In this document: positions 45,731-53,748 of the stretch, piece by piece
Layout: each line of letters opens with the position of its first letter
How positions within the stretch are numbered: position 1 is the stretch's first letter
From: Rhizobium aethiopicum
GTDB taxonomy: Bacteria; Pseudomonadota; Alphaproteobacteria; Rhizobiales; Rhizobiaceae
DNA: 64,000 nucleotides
Direction of reading: 5' to 3'
Assembly: GCF_900094625.1 (NCBI RefSeq)
Contig: NZ_FMAJ01000002.1
Coordinates: 434,001-498,000 of the forward strand
Position numbers and translations under genes: made by a program
Notes under the pieces: generated by a model
Databases searched by the model: none
What the model was told of the DNA's origin: nothing
The model's input: the letters and a program-made list of their open reading frames with translations, nothing else

Positions 45731-47051
45731 GGCCGGGACGGTTGTCGCCCATAGCGATCTCCGCCGCGTGCAGGTCGGCAACCGCCTTGACCAGGCTGAG
45801 GCCAAGGCCGCTTCCGCTCGTCGTCCGGCTTTTGTCGAGGCGATAGAGACGCCGGAAGACCTTGTCCTGTTCTTCGGCAGGAATGCCCGGGCCGCTATCG
45901 GCAACCGACAATATGGCGCGATTGTCCCGGCGCTGAAGGGAGAGCGTAATGACCGTTCCGGCGGGACAGTGATTGATGGCGTTCTCCACCAGATTGGCGA
46001 TCATCTGCGTCAGCAGATCGCGGTCGCCCCAGACGAGCGCGGAGCAGCGCTCCGCGATCGCCAGAGACTGGCCGGCATCTTCGGCGACATCGGAATAGAC
46101 CTCGGAAATGACAGCAAGCACATCGTCGATGTCGGTCGCCTGGAAACGCTCCTTGCGGGCGCCGGCCTCGATTTGGGAAATGCGCAGAAGCGCTGCGAAG
46201 GTAGCGTTGATCCGGTCGCTCTCGCTTCTCGCTTCGTCGAGAAGAGCTGAGACGTCGAGTTGCTGGTCGTTTCTCGCCACGGCGGCATCGAGTGTCAGGC
46301 GCAGCCTGTTGAGTGGTGTCTTGAGATCGTGAGCGATGTCGGCACTTACCTGCCGCATGCTCTCGACCAATGTCTGGAGCCGCTCCAGAGCCGTGTTGAT
46401 CTGGATTGCAACAGTATCGAGATCGTCGCCGTTTCCGCTGATTGGTATGCGGGCCTGGAGCGCGCCGTGGGCGACGTCGTTCATGACGTTGGCCACCCTG
46501 TCCAGCCTCGTCTGGGCACGAAATGCCAGAAAGACGCCGCCACCTATGGCGGTCGCGACGGCTATCGCGGCAGCCCATTCGAAGCTCACCAGAACGATCC
46601 TCAACATCTCGTCGACATCGTTGAAGTTTTCGGCGACCACAAGCGTATAGGGGCCGATCGTCGAGACCTGCATGCGGTAACGTTCATGCCCCTTCAACCC
46701 AACTTTCCGTGAGGTGACGGTATAGACGCCGTTCGGGATGCGGGGCGCGGCGAAGTTTCCGGCAAGCTTGCGCCCGCCCGCATCCATCAGCGAATAGAGC
46801 CCGTCGGAGGTCGATTGGAAGCTTGCATAATTGTTCAGTGTATTGATGAGATCCTCGGTGTCCTGCGGCTGATAGGCGGAGGCGATCAGCGAATTCATCT
46901 CGTGAAGCGATTGTTCCAGGTCGCGCTCGAGGCCGACGCGCAGCATGTGGTACATGATCGCGCCGCTGAAAATAAAGGTGACGACGAAGAGCACGCCGAA
47001 GGTTACGGCAAGCCGGAACGGTGTGCTCCTGCGTAGCTTAGCGAGGCGCAT
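45657..47051 (-). CDS. Sensor histidine kinase
   Basis: A 464-residue membrane kinase. Transmembrane helices lie at about 14-35 and 152-177 with a periplasmic sensor of about 115 residues between. A HAMP domain follows (about 175-230). The phosphoacceptor is H241 (SADIAHDLKTPLNRLRL), and the ATPase domain has NLVENAINHC and ADSGPGIP and SGLGLSLV. The start lies inside the response regulator gene (14-bp overlap). The arrangement resembles heavy-metal or envelope-stress two-component pairs, but the signal is unknown. Confidence 0.92.
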   Translation of the reverse strand: MRLAKLRRSTPFRLAVTFGVLFVVTFIFSGAIMYHMLRVGLERDLEQSLHEMNSLIASAYQPQDTEDLINTLNNYASFQSTSDGLYSLMDAGGRKLAGNFAAPRIPNGVYTVTSRKVGLKGHERYRMQVSTIGPYTLVVAENFNDVDEMLRIVLVSFEWAAAIAVATAIGGGVFLAFRAQTRLDRVANVMNDVAHGALQARIPISGNGDDLDTVAIQINTALERLQTLVESMRQVSADIAHDLKTPLNRLRLTLDAAVARNDQQLDVSALLDEARSESDRINATFAALLRISQIEAGARKERFQATDIDDVLAVISEVYSDVAEDAGQSLAIAERCSALVWGDRDLLTQMIANLVENAINHCPAGTVITLSLQRRDNRAILSVADSGPGIPAEEQDKVFRRLYRLDKSRTTSGSGLGLSLVKAVADLHAAEIAMGDNRPGLTVSIRFPLLPAHLSSLASSTPPA

Positions 47052-47715
47052 GCAGGCTGTATCCGGTATTGCGGACCGTGTGGAGAAGCGGTGTCCCGAA
47101 CGGCTTGTCGATCTTCGCCCGCAGCCGGCTGACATGGGTCTCGACGACGCTGGTCTTCGGATCGAAGTGAAAGTCCCAGACCCGCTCCAGCAGCATGGTC
47201 TTGGTGATCACCCGCCCTTCGGCGCGCATCAGCACCTCGAGCAGGGTAAATTCGCGCGGCTGCAGCTCGATGATTTGTCCGGCGCGGCGGGCTTCCCGCC
47301 GGATGAGATCGAGTTCGAGATCTGCAACCTTCAGCACGGTCCTCTGTTCCTGTACCGGCGACCGGCGACCAAGCGCGTTGACGCGGGCCAGAAGCTCGGA
47401 GAAAGCGAAGGGTTTGGTGAGATAATCGTCTCCGCCCGCTTCCAGTCCCTCGACGCGGTCGTCCACCCCGCCGATCGACGTCAGAAACAGGGCCGGCGTG
47501 CCGATCCTGGCGGCACGAAGCGAGCGGACGATGGCAAGGCCATCGAGGCCCGGAAGCATGCGGTCGACGACGATGACATCATAGGCTTCCCGCTGTGCCT
47601 GAAACAGACTGTCGCGACCGTCGGCGAACACGTCGCAGACATGGCCTGCCTCAGAAAAACCCTTGGAGACATAGTCCGACGTCTTCGCGTCGTCTTCGAT
47701 AAGCAGGATTTTCAT
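47038..47715 (-). CDS. OmpR/PhoB-type response regulator
   Basis: A 225-residue regulator with a receiver domain (phosphorylation site D51 in VVDRMLPGLDG; DD at 8-9; K in YLTKPFAF) and a C-terminal winged helix (LQPREFTLLEVLMRAEGRVI, VVETHVSRLRAKI). The longer upstream frame lacks the conserved start and was rejected. It is the first gene of the pair with the histidine kinase. Confidence 0.95.
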   Translation of the reverse strand: MKILLIEDDAKTSDYVSKGFSEAGHVCDVFADGRDSLFQAQREAYDVIVVDRMLPGLDGLAIVRSLRAARIGTPALFLTSIGGVDDRVEGLEAGGDDYLTKPFAFSELLARVNALGRRSPVQEQRTVLKVADLELDLIRREARRAGQIIELQPREFTLLEVLMRAEGRVITKTMLLERVWDFHFDPKTSVVETHVSRLRAKIDKPFGTPLLHTVRNTGYSLHAPR

Positions 47716-47888
47716 CAGCCTGATCGTTCCCGCATGCGTGGAGGCGAAAACTAGCCGAGGGGATGCCCCTGCCACAACATACCGATTGGTAAGGTTGGGC
47801 CGTATCGGCGCACGGCTGCGAATGTCGATGGCCGTCCTTGGCGGGCCGGGCTGGTGCACTACCTCCCGGCAGGACAAGGAGGTAGACG

Positions 47889-48216
47889 ATGAAAACGCGG
47901 AAATTTACAATCGCCGATGCAAGACGCAGACATTTCCGTGGGCAATCTGGTCGACGAGCGGGACGGAGGGCCAATCACCATCGGCTACGGACGCTATGCC
48001 CCTGGCCAGAGTCTCAGCGAGACAATTAAAGTCGATGACGTCATGATCGTTCTGGAAGGACGGCTTTCGGTCTCCACGGAGGCTGGCACTGTCACAGCAG
48101 GACCGGGTGAGATCGTCTACATGCCGAAGGGAGAGACGGTGACCATCCGCTCGCACGAGGAAGGCGCTTTGACCGCCTATGTCACCTATCCGCATTGGCG
48201 GCCGGCGCACGCTTAG
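47889..48216 (+). CDS. EutQ-like cupin protein, probable frameshift near the start
   Basis: A cupin of about 100-110 residues (PITIGYGRYAPGQSLSETI, VDDVMIVLEGRLSV, GPGEIVYMPKGETVTIR). A 99-residue frame starts at ATG 47917 but has no ribosome-binding site. The strong site AAGGAGGT lies before ATG 47889, whose frame reads MKTRKFTIADA and then departs from the cupin. Joining the two needs removal of one base or addition of two at about 47910-47925. So the gene may be frameshifted, mis-sequenced, or truly start at 47917. The function is not known. Confidence 0.65.
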
Positions 48217-48445
48217 GTGGACGGCTGGTCGTCATCTAAGCGTCTTATTTGAGCAAAGATGTTGTTGCAACCAAAACTTGTCCGACGTCATCGTGTCGGA
48301 CGACCCGCCTTTCGCCGGAGGCATGACGAAGTGGTGCTCGCAGGAAAACATCTGATCGCGAACCAGGAGGCGAGCTTCGGTTTATTGGGAACGTAACTGG
48401 AGTTGCTCGGTTAGTGGAATATATTCGATCTGCTTCAGGGACCAA

Positions 48446-49504
48446 ATGCCTAAGGCTGGAATTCTTACCTTTCACCGCTGCATAAATTACGGCTCCTATT
48501 GGCAGGCACGCTGTCTGGCCGAAGGCCTCGCATCCATGGGAGTGGAAGCGGTTCTTCTCGAACACATGTCGGATCGCGTGAACCGTGCGGAATGGCGATG
48601 CGCGCTGCAACCGCTGCTTCCTGCCGCAACGCCGAAGGAAGACTACCCACTTTACGAATGCAAGATCCGGAAATTTTTTCACTCGTTTGCGGGCTTGCCT
48701 CTTTCATCGCCTTTTCCCTTGGAGAATCCTGACGCAATGGACGAGTATCCGCTTATCGTCGTCGGCAGCGACGAGGTATGGAACCTCCGCCATCCCTGGT
48801 ATGGCGGGTGTCCGGTGTTTTATGGAGAGGGCCTGCGATGCGAGCGTATTGTCTCCTATGCCGCGACGTTTGGAAGCCTGACATCGTCGGAGCGGCTGGA
48901 GGGTTGGGCCGAAAAGCTGCGAAGGTTTTCTCATATTTCGGTGCGGGACCTCCATTCGGAGCGGATCATCCGCGAGACATTGGGTATAGCGCCTGAACTC
49001 GTTCTCGACCCGTGCCTGCAATTTCCGCAGACGATGAACGCGAGCAGAGATGAAGGCGAGGCGGCATCCTATATAGCCGTCTACGGACACAGTTTTCCCA
49101 CGTGGTTCCAGAATGCAGCGCGCCGATGGGCAGGTGAGATGGGCTATCCGCTTGTCAGCATCGGCTATCGGAACGATTGGGCCGACGAGCAATGGATCGA
49201 TGCCGGGCCGGAGGAATTCGCCAGATTCATTTCCGACGCGACGGCTGTTGTTACGAACTTCTTTCATGGGTGTGTGTTCGCGCTCATCAACGAGAAGCCG
49301 TTTGCTTGTGTCCTCTCTGATTACCGTTCCAACAAGATTCGCGATCTAATGCAGCTCGTCCGAGCCGAACATCATGTGCTGAGCGAAGACACGATCCCGT
49401 CGCTGGACGTCATCCTTGGCAACCCGCTTCCCACGAGCATTTCGCAGCGCATATCGTCCCTGCGTGATACATCTAACGCCTATCTCAGCCATGCCTTGCA
49501 ATAG
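48446..49504 (+). CDS. Polysaccharide pyruvyl transferase family protein
   Basis: A 352-residue enzyme of the WcaK/CsaB family, which adds ketal pyruvate from phosphoenolpyruvate to a sugar of a surface polysaccharide, although some members have other roles. It has the start GILTFHRCINYGSYWQARCL, the mid motif LIVVGSDEVWN, YAATFGS, and the C-terminal VTNFFHGCVFALINEKPF. The next gene overlaps by 14 bp; WcaK-like and FrhB-like pairs recur in exopolysaccharide loci. The 230 bp before it contain no recognised gene. Confidence 0.88.
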   Translation: MPKAGILTFHRCINYGSYWQARCLAEGLASMGVEAVLLEHMSDRVNRAEWRCALQPLLPAATPKEDYPLYECKIRKFFHSFAGLPLSSPFPLENPDAMDEYPLIVVGSDEVWNLRHPWYGGCPVFYGEGLRCERIVSYAATFGSLTSSERLEGWAEKLRRFSHISVRDLHSERIIRETLGIAPELVLDPCLQFPQTMNASRDEGEAASYIAVYGHSFPTWFQNAARRWAGEMGYPLVSIGYRNDWADEQWIDAGPEEFARFISDATAVVTNFFHGCVFALINEKPFACVLSDYRSNKIRDLMQLVRAEHHVLSEDTIPSLDVILGNPLPTSISQRISSLRDTSNAYLSHALQ

Positions 49505-50921
49505 CTCCCGTCAACAGAATCGGCTCGCGCCCGGCATTGCGCCCAAGGATATTGCGGGCGCCGGCCTCTGCATCGGCTGCGGTTCCTGTGTCGCAAGGTC
49601 ATCGCGACCTGATGTGCGCATGGAACTCGACCGGTACGGGCAGATGAAGCCGGGAGGCCCGAGGACTTGGTTGCGCGGCCGCGATGAAGAGTTTGCCCGA
49701 ATTTGCCCGTTTTCCCCGGTTGCCCGGGACGAGGACGAATTAGCGGCCGAATATTTCTCCCGCGCGAAAAAACAAGACCCTCTGCTGGGTCGATTCGAGG
49801 CTGCCTTCGTCGGCCACGTCGAGGAAGGGGAATACCGTTCCAACGGCAGCTCCGGAGGCATGGTCACCTGGGTGGCGGCGGAATTGCTGCGCCTGGGGCT
49901 TGTCGATTGTGTTGCCCACGTCAAGGAGAGCGATGACCCGCAATTGGAAGGGCGCCTGTTTCATTATTCGCTCTCACGTAATCTGCAGGAACTTCAGGCC
50001 GGCGCCAAATCTCGATACTATCCCGTCGAGCTTTCCGGAGTGCTTCAGTCCATCCGCGAGACGCCCGGCCGATATGCCGTGGTTGGTATTCCCTGTTTCA
50101 TCAAGGCTGTGCGACTGGCCTGTGCCGATGACCCAATATTGAACGAGCGAATTGCCGTCACCCTTGGGCTGTTTTGCGGCCATATGAAGAGCGCGCGCAT
50201 GGCCGAGAGCTTCGCGTGGCAGATGGGTCAGGACATCAGGCAGGTTAAACGGCTCGACTACAGGAAGAAGGCCCAGGATCGACCTGCAAATTGGTATCGG
50301 GCTCAACTGACCCTCACAAACGGAGAGACATGTGCGCAAGACTGGTGGCATCTGGTCGACGGCGACTGGGGTGCGGGCTTCTTTCAGAACCCCGCCTGCA
50401 ATTTCTGTGACGACGTCGTCGCAGAAACCGCCGATATCGCTTTCGGGGATGCCTGGAAGGAGCCCTACTCCTCTGATGGAAGAGGAACGAACGTGGTGAT
50501 CGTCCGCTCAAAAGCGCTGCTCGATGCGATCCAAGCGGGGATCGAGGAGAAGAGGATCGCACTGTCTTACGTCGATTCCGACTTTGTTGTAGCCACCCAA
50601 GCCGCTGGATTCCGCCAGCGTCGCGAAGGCCTCTCATTTCGATTGACTTGGCCCCATATGGGTATGCGCCCGCGCAAACGCGTCAGTGCTGGCAGCCATC
50701 GCTTGTCTCGGCAGCGCATGGCGGTCTATGTCATGCGCTATTGGATCAGCTTTTGGAGTCATCGCGTCTTTTCGCTCGCCGATATCCTGCATTGCCCCCA
50801 GCTTTACATACTGTGGGCTCGTGCTGCCTTGGCATGCTATCAAGGAGTGGCTTATTCCCGGGGGCCGATTGGCAGGATAGTCCAGAGCCTGGGTTTAGCC
50901 GGCTCCGAGGGACGTACGTGA
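49491..50921 (+). CDS. FrhB/FdhB-like iron-sulfur protein (F420 hydrogenase beta family)
   Basis: A 476-residue protein of the coenzyme F420 hydrogenase/dehydrogenase beta group as found next to polysaccharide pyruvyl transferases. The N-terminal cluster motif is C27-I-G-C30-G-S-C33, but the fourth Cys expected about four residues later is Ser/Arg (VARSSRP). C72 (ICPFSP) is another ligand candidate. A SNGSSGGMVTW motif and CNFCDDVVAETADIAFGDAW follow. F420 is not expected in rhizobia, so a flavin cofactor is likely. Its end overlaps the convergent glycosidase-like gene by 27 bp. Confidence 0.85.
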   Translation: MPCNSSRQQNRLAPGIAPKDIAGAGLCIGCGSCVARSSRPDVRMELDRYGQMKPGGPRTWLRGRDEEFARICPFSPVARDEDELAAEYFSRAKKQDPLLGRFEAAFVGHVEEGEYRSNGSSGGMVTWVAAELLRLGLVDCVAHVKESDDPQLEGRLFHYSLSRNLQELQAGAKSRYYPVELSGVLQSIRETPGRYAVVGIPCFIKAVRLACADDPILNERIAVTLGLFCGHMKSARMAESFAWQMGQDIRQVKRLDYRKKAQDRPANWYRAQLTLTNGETCAQDWWHLVDGDWGAGFFQNPACNFCDDVVAETADIAFGDAWKEPYSSDGRGTNVVIVRSKALLDAIQAGIEEKRIALSYVDSDFVVATQAAGFRQRREGLSFRLTWPHMGMRPRKRVSAGSHRLSRQRMAVYVMRYWISFWSHRVFSLADILHCPQLYILWARAALACYQGVAYSRGPIGRIVQSLGLAGSEGRT

Positions 50922-51869
50922 TTCAAGCCCAAGCGATTGGGCAGCTGACCTGGCGACGCGTGACACATATCCGCTATCCTGTCGGGGTGCATAACGCTCT
51001 ACCATTTCCTCGCAGAATCCGGCGAATTCTTCGGGCACTAACGGCGGGCTGGTATGGTGGGGCGCGATACCGCGATGCTCCGGTGTGAAGCAGAATGTCA
51101 CCGTTACGTCGAAGTCTTCGAGGGCCCGCATCTGTCGGTCGAACCAATCCAGGGCGTTGGGCCTGAACCGGTCCGCCCAGGAAAGCCCGGTGCGCACGGA
51201 TTTTACGCCCAACCGTCTCATCCAGGCAGCGGCGTCATCCAGCCTCGGATCTTCGAAGTGGAACCATTGCACCAGCCCGAATTCCGGCGTGTGTTTAGCA
51301 AACTCCTCAAACGCTGGTTTGGGCGTTCCGTCTTCGCGTAGAATGCCCATATAGTAGTGCCGATAATAGGAGGAGCCTTCGGCTTCGCGATGACGCGTGG
51401 TCGCCTCCCATGACCGGGGGAGGTCGTAGAGGCTGTACCACTGGCAGCGCTCGACCTTCCCCTTGAGCAATTCCGCAGTTCGTTGCAGGCCCCACAACTG
51501 CACCTCCTCCGCGCCGAAGGTAGAGACACCCACTTCGCTGACCCAGATCGGCAAATCGGTGACAGCGCGAATTTCGTTGATTTTCTCCGGCCACTCATGA
51601 ATCTGCCAGAGGTTCCAGTCGAGGGGGAAACCATGCAGCGCGACGGCGTCGAGGTGATCGAGCACGCCGTAGTTCTTCATTCGGCCGATGAAGAAGGGAT
51701 CGATCGGCGATATTCCGCCGAGCACCTTTGTTAGGTCGGGATTCTTGGCTGCGATGGCATCGGCCGCGAGGATTGCCATTTGCGCAAACAGGCTCCATTC
51801 AGGATCGATTTCAGGATCCCAGTGCGATTTGTTGTTCGGCTCGTTCCAGATCATGGCAGCTTCGATCAT
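50895..51869 (-). CDS. Glycosidase-like protein with apparently permuted TIM barrel
   Basis: A 324-residue protein. It begins with strand beta-4 of a clan GH-A barrel: acid/base E10 in MIWNEPNN. The likely nucleophile E112 (IWVSEVGVSTFG) and the beta-8-like WYSLYDL follow. Then, after the usual post-barrel segment (ILREDGTPKPAFEEF), a first-half barrel pattern appears (WFHFEDPRLDDAAAWMRRLG, SVRTGLSWADRF, VTVTFCFTPEHRG, EEMVERYAPR). That order is what a circularly permuted glycosidase would give. The nearest type is GH39/beta-xylosidase-like. Function and substrate are unknown. It lies 33 bp downstream of a phosphatase gene. Confidence 0.78.
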   Translation of the reverse strand: MIEAAMIWNEPNNKSHWDPEIDPEWSLFAQMAILAADAIAAKNPDLTKVLGGISPIDPFFIGRMKNYGVLDHLDAVALHGFPLDWNLWQIHEWPEKINEIRAVTDLPIWVSEVGVSTFGAEEVQLWGLQRTAELLKGKVERCQWYSLYDLPRSWEATTRHREAEGSSYYRHYYMGILREDGTPKPAFEEFAKHTPEFGLVQWFHFEDPRLDDAAAWMRRLGVKSVRTGLSWADRFRPNALDWFDRQMRALEDFDVTVTFCFTPEHRGIAPHHTSPPLVPEEFAGFCEEMVERYAPRQDSGYVSRVARSAAQSLGLESRTSLGAG

Positions 51870-51902
51870 TTGACTTCCCCGTGGCAGGATTAATCGGACG
51901 GG

Positions 51903-52502
51903 TTACAAGGTCGCTTCATTGAGCGTCATCACTTTTGCACCCCAGTCGCCGATCACGATCGTCGTGACGGAGGCGGGAGCAATATCAAATCTGGGCCAAG
52001 CGTCGATCGGCAGTCCCAGAACATGACTCACAGCCGCCTTGATGACATCGGCATGAGACACCAGAGCTATTCGCCTGTCGTTGCCGACGGTGGCCAAAGT
52101 CTCTATGAGGCCAAGAATCCGAGTTTGGACGTCCAGCATTGTCTCGCCTCCGGGCGTGCGGGTGAGGCTGCGTGTGGTGTTCCAGCGGCGCCACAGGGGA
52201 TCGTCATTGAGAATGTCGAAGGTCTTTCCGGACCAGTTGCCGAAATTCACTTCGTCCAAAGCATCGTCTGTTTGCGGCAGAGACAGGCCACAGGCTGATG
52301 CTATGCCTACTGCCGTCTCGCGTGTTCGTTCGCGCGGGCTGGTGTAGATCTCATTGATGTCCTCGCGGCGCAGCCTCTGTCCGAGCCGCTGAACTTGCGA
52401 GCGGCCGGCTTCGCCCAGCGAAATTCCAGCTGCACGGCCCGCCAGGAAATTCCCGACATTGTCGTGCGCGGCGTGACGTATCAGGAAGAACGTTGCCGTC
52501 AT
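51903..52502 (-). CDS. Histidine phosphatase family protein
   Basis: A 199-residue phosphoglycerate-mutase-like phosphatase. The phosphohistidine motif is [11 protein letters not shown] (RHA in place of the usual RHG). The second-half motifs are [24 protein letters not shown] and the second catalytic His in [11 protein letters not shown]. It overlaps the end of the inositol-3-phosphate synthase gene by 4 bp, so dephosphorylation of inositol phosphate or a derived sugar phosphate is a good inference. Confidence 0.9.
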   Translation of the reverse strand: MTATFFLIRHAAHDNVGNFLAGRAAGISLGEAGRSQVQRLGQRLRREDINEIYTSPRERTRETAVGIASACGLSLPQTDDALDEVNFGNWSGKTFDILNDDPLWRRWNTTRSLTRTPGGETMLDVQTRILGLIETLATVGNDRRIALVSHADVIKAAVSHVLGLPIDAWPRFDIAPASVTTIVIGDWGAKVMTLNEATL

Positions 52503-53602
52503 TCCGCGGCTCCACGCAGAACATCCTCCTGGTCATCGATGAAGTTCTGCGTTTGGCGACGGGCCTCGTAGTCCGTGAATTGTTGCGGCGGCGATTTCAT
52601 GAAATAGCTCGACGGCCCTGTCAGGGCTCCGCCTATGCCTCGGTCGAGGGCCAGTTTCGCGCAGCGGATTGCATCGATGACCACGCCGGCGGAATTGGGG
52701 GAGTCCCACACCTCGAGCTTGAGCTCTGCATTGAGTGGCACGCCTCCGAAAGTGGTGCCCTCGAGACGGATATAAGCCCATTTTCGATCGGTGAGCCACG
52801 GGACATGGTCGCTTGGTCCGACATGTACGTCGTCGGCAGGAAGCGGAATGTCCAATTGGCTGGTGACCGACTGGGTCTTGGAGATTTTCTTTGATTCCAG
52901 CCGCTCCCGCTCGAGCATATTGAGGAAATCGGTGTTTCCGCCGAAATTGAGCTGATAGGTGCGATCGACACGGACGCCCCGTTCGCGGAAGAGATTGACG
53001 AGCATTCTGTGGACGATCGTTGCGCCCACCTGGCTTTTGATGTCGTCGCCGATGATCGGCAGCTTTCGGGCGGCGAACTTCTGCTGCCATTCCGGTTTGG
53101 AGGCAATGAATACAGGGATGCAATTGATGAAGGCGCAACCTGCCGCGAGCGCCTGTTCAGCGTACCACTTCGTTGCTTCTTCCGAGCCAACGGGAAGATA
53201 GGAAACCAGTACGTCGGTGCGGGTTTGTCTGAGGATTTCCGCCACGTCCGCCGGCGGCTCCGTTGATTCCTCGATCCAATCCTTAAGGTACTTCCCTATC
53301 CCGTCCATCGTCCTGCCGCGTTTTACCTCGACCCCCATCGGGGCGACATCTGCGAAACGTTGCGTGTTGTTTGGCTCGGCGTAGATCGCTTCCGCGACAT
53401 CACGCCCTACCTTTGAAGCTGCGACATCGAAGGCGGCGGATATTTCTATATCGCACACATGATATCCACCGAGATCAATGTGCATGAGGCCTGGAACCGG
53501 CTCGTTTTCCCGGGCGTTATCATAGTAGGTAAGTCCTTGAACCAATGACGAGGCGCAATTGCCAACTCCCACCAATCCAACGCGAATGGATTTCGAACGC
53601 AT
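52499..53602 (-). CDS. ino1: Inositol-3-phosphate synthase
   Basis: A 367-residue NAD-dependent enzyme that converts glucose 6-phosphate to 1D-myo-inositol 3-phosphate. It has the N-terminal loop [24 protein letters not shown]-type region [33 protein letters not shown], and [14 protein letters not shown]. Length matches the short actinobacterial/archaeal-type synthase. GGAGGG precedes the ATG; a TTG at 53614 is rejected. It is the head of a unit with a phosphatase and a glycosidase-like gene. Confidence 0.93.
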   Translation of the reverse strand: MRSKSIRVGLVGVGNCASSLVQGLTYYDNARENEPVPGLMHIDLGGYHVCDIEISAAFDVAASKVGRDVAEAIYAEPNNTQRFADVAPMGVEVKRGRTMDGIGKYLKDWIEESTEPPADVAEILRQTRTDVLVSYLPVGSEEATKWYAEQALAAGCAFINCIPVFIASKPEWQQKFAARKLPIIGDDIKSQVGATIVHRMLVNLFRERGVRVDRTYQLNFGGNTDFLNMLERERLESKKISKTQSVTSQLDIPLPADDVHVGPSDHVPWLTDRKWAYIRLEGTTFGGVPLNAELKLEVWDSPNSAGVVIDAIRCAKLALDRGIGGALTGPSSYFMKSPPQQFTDYEARRQTQNFIDDQEDVLRGAAE

Positions 53603-53748
53603 GGTTCCCTCCAAGGGCTGCTTGCCGAGGCATCTACAAAGCTAACAAGCGGGAGCTGTCACGGTTCCCGACCCTCCCGATTATTTCAATCGCGTCTAAC
53701 GATCATCCAACGAGTTCGGGCAGGCATTGCTACAAAGGAGAGGACCGG

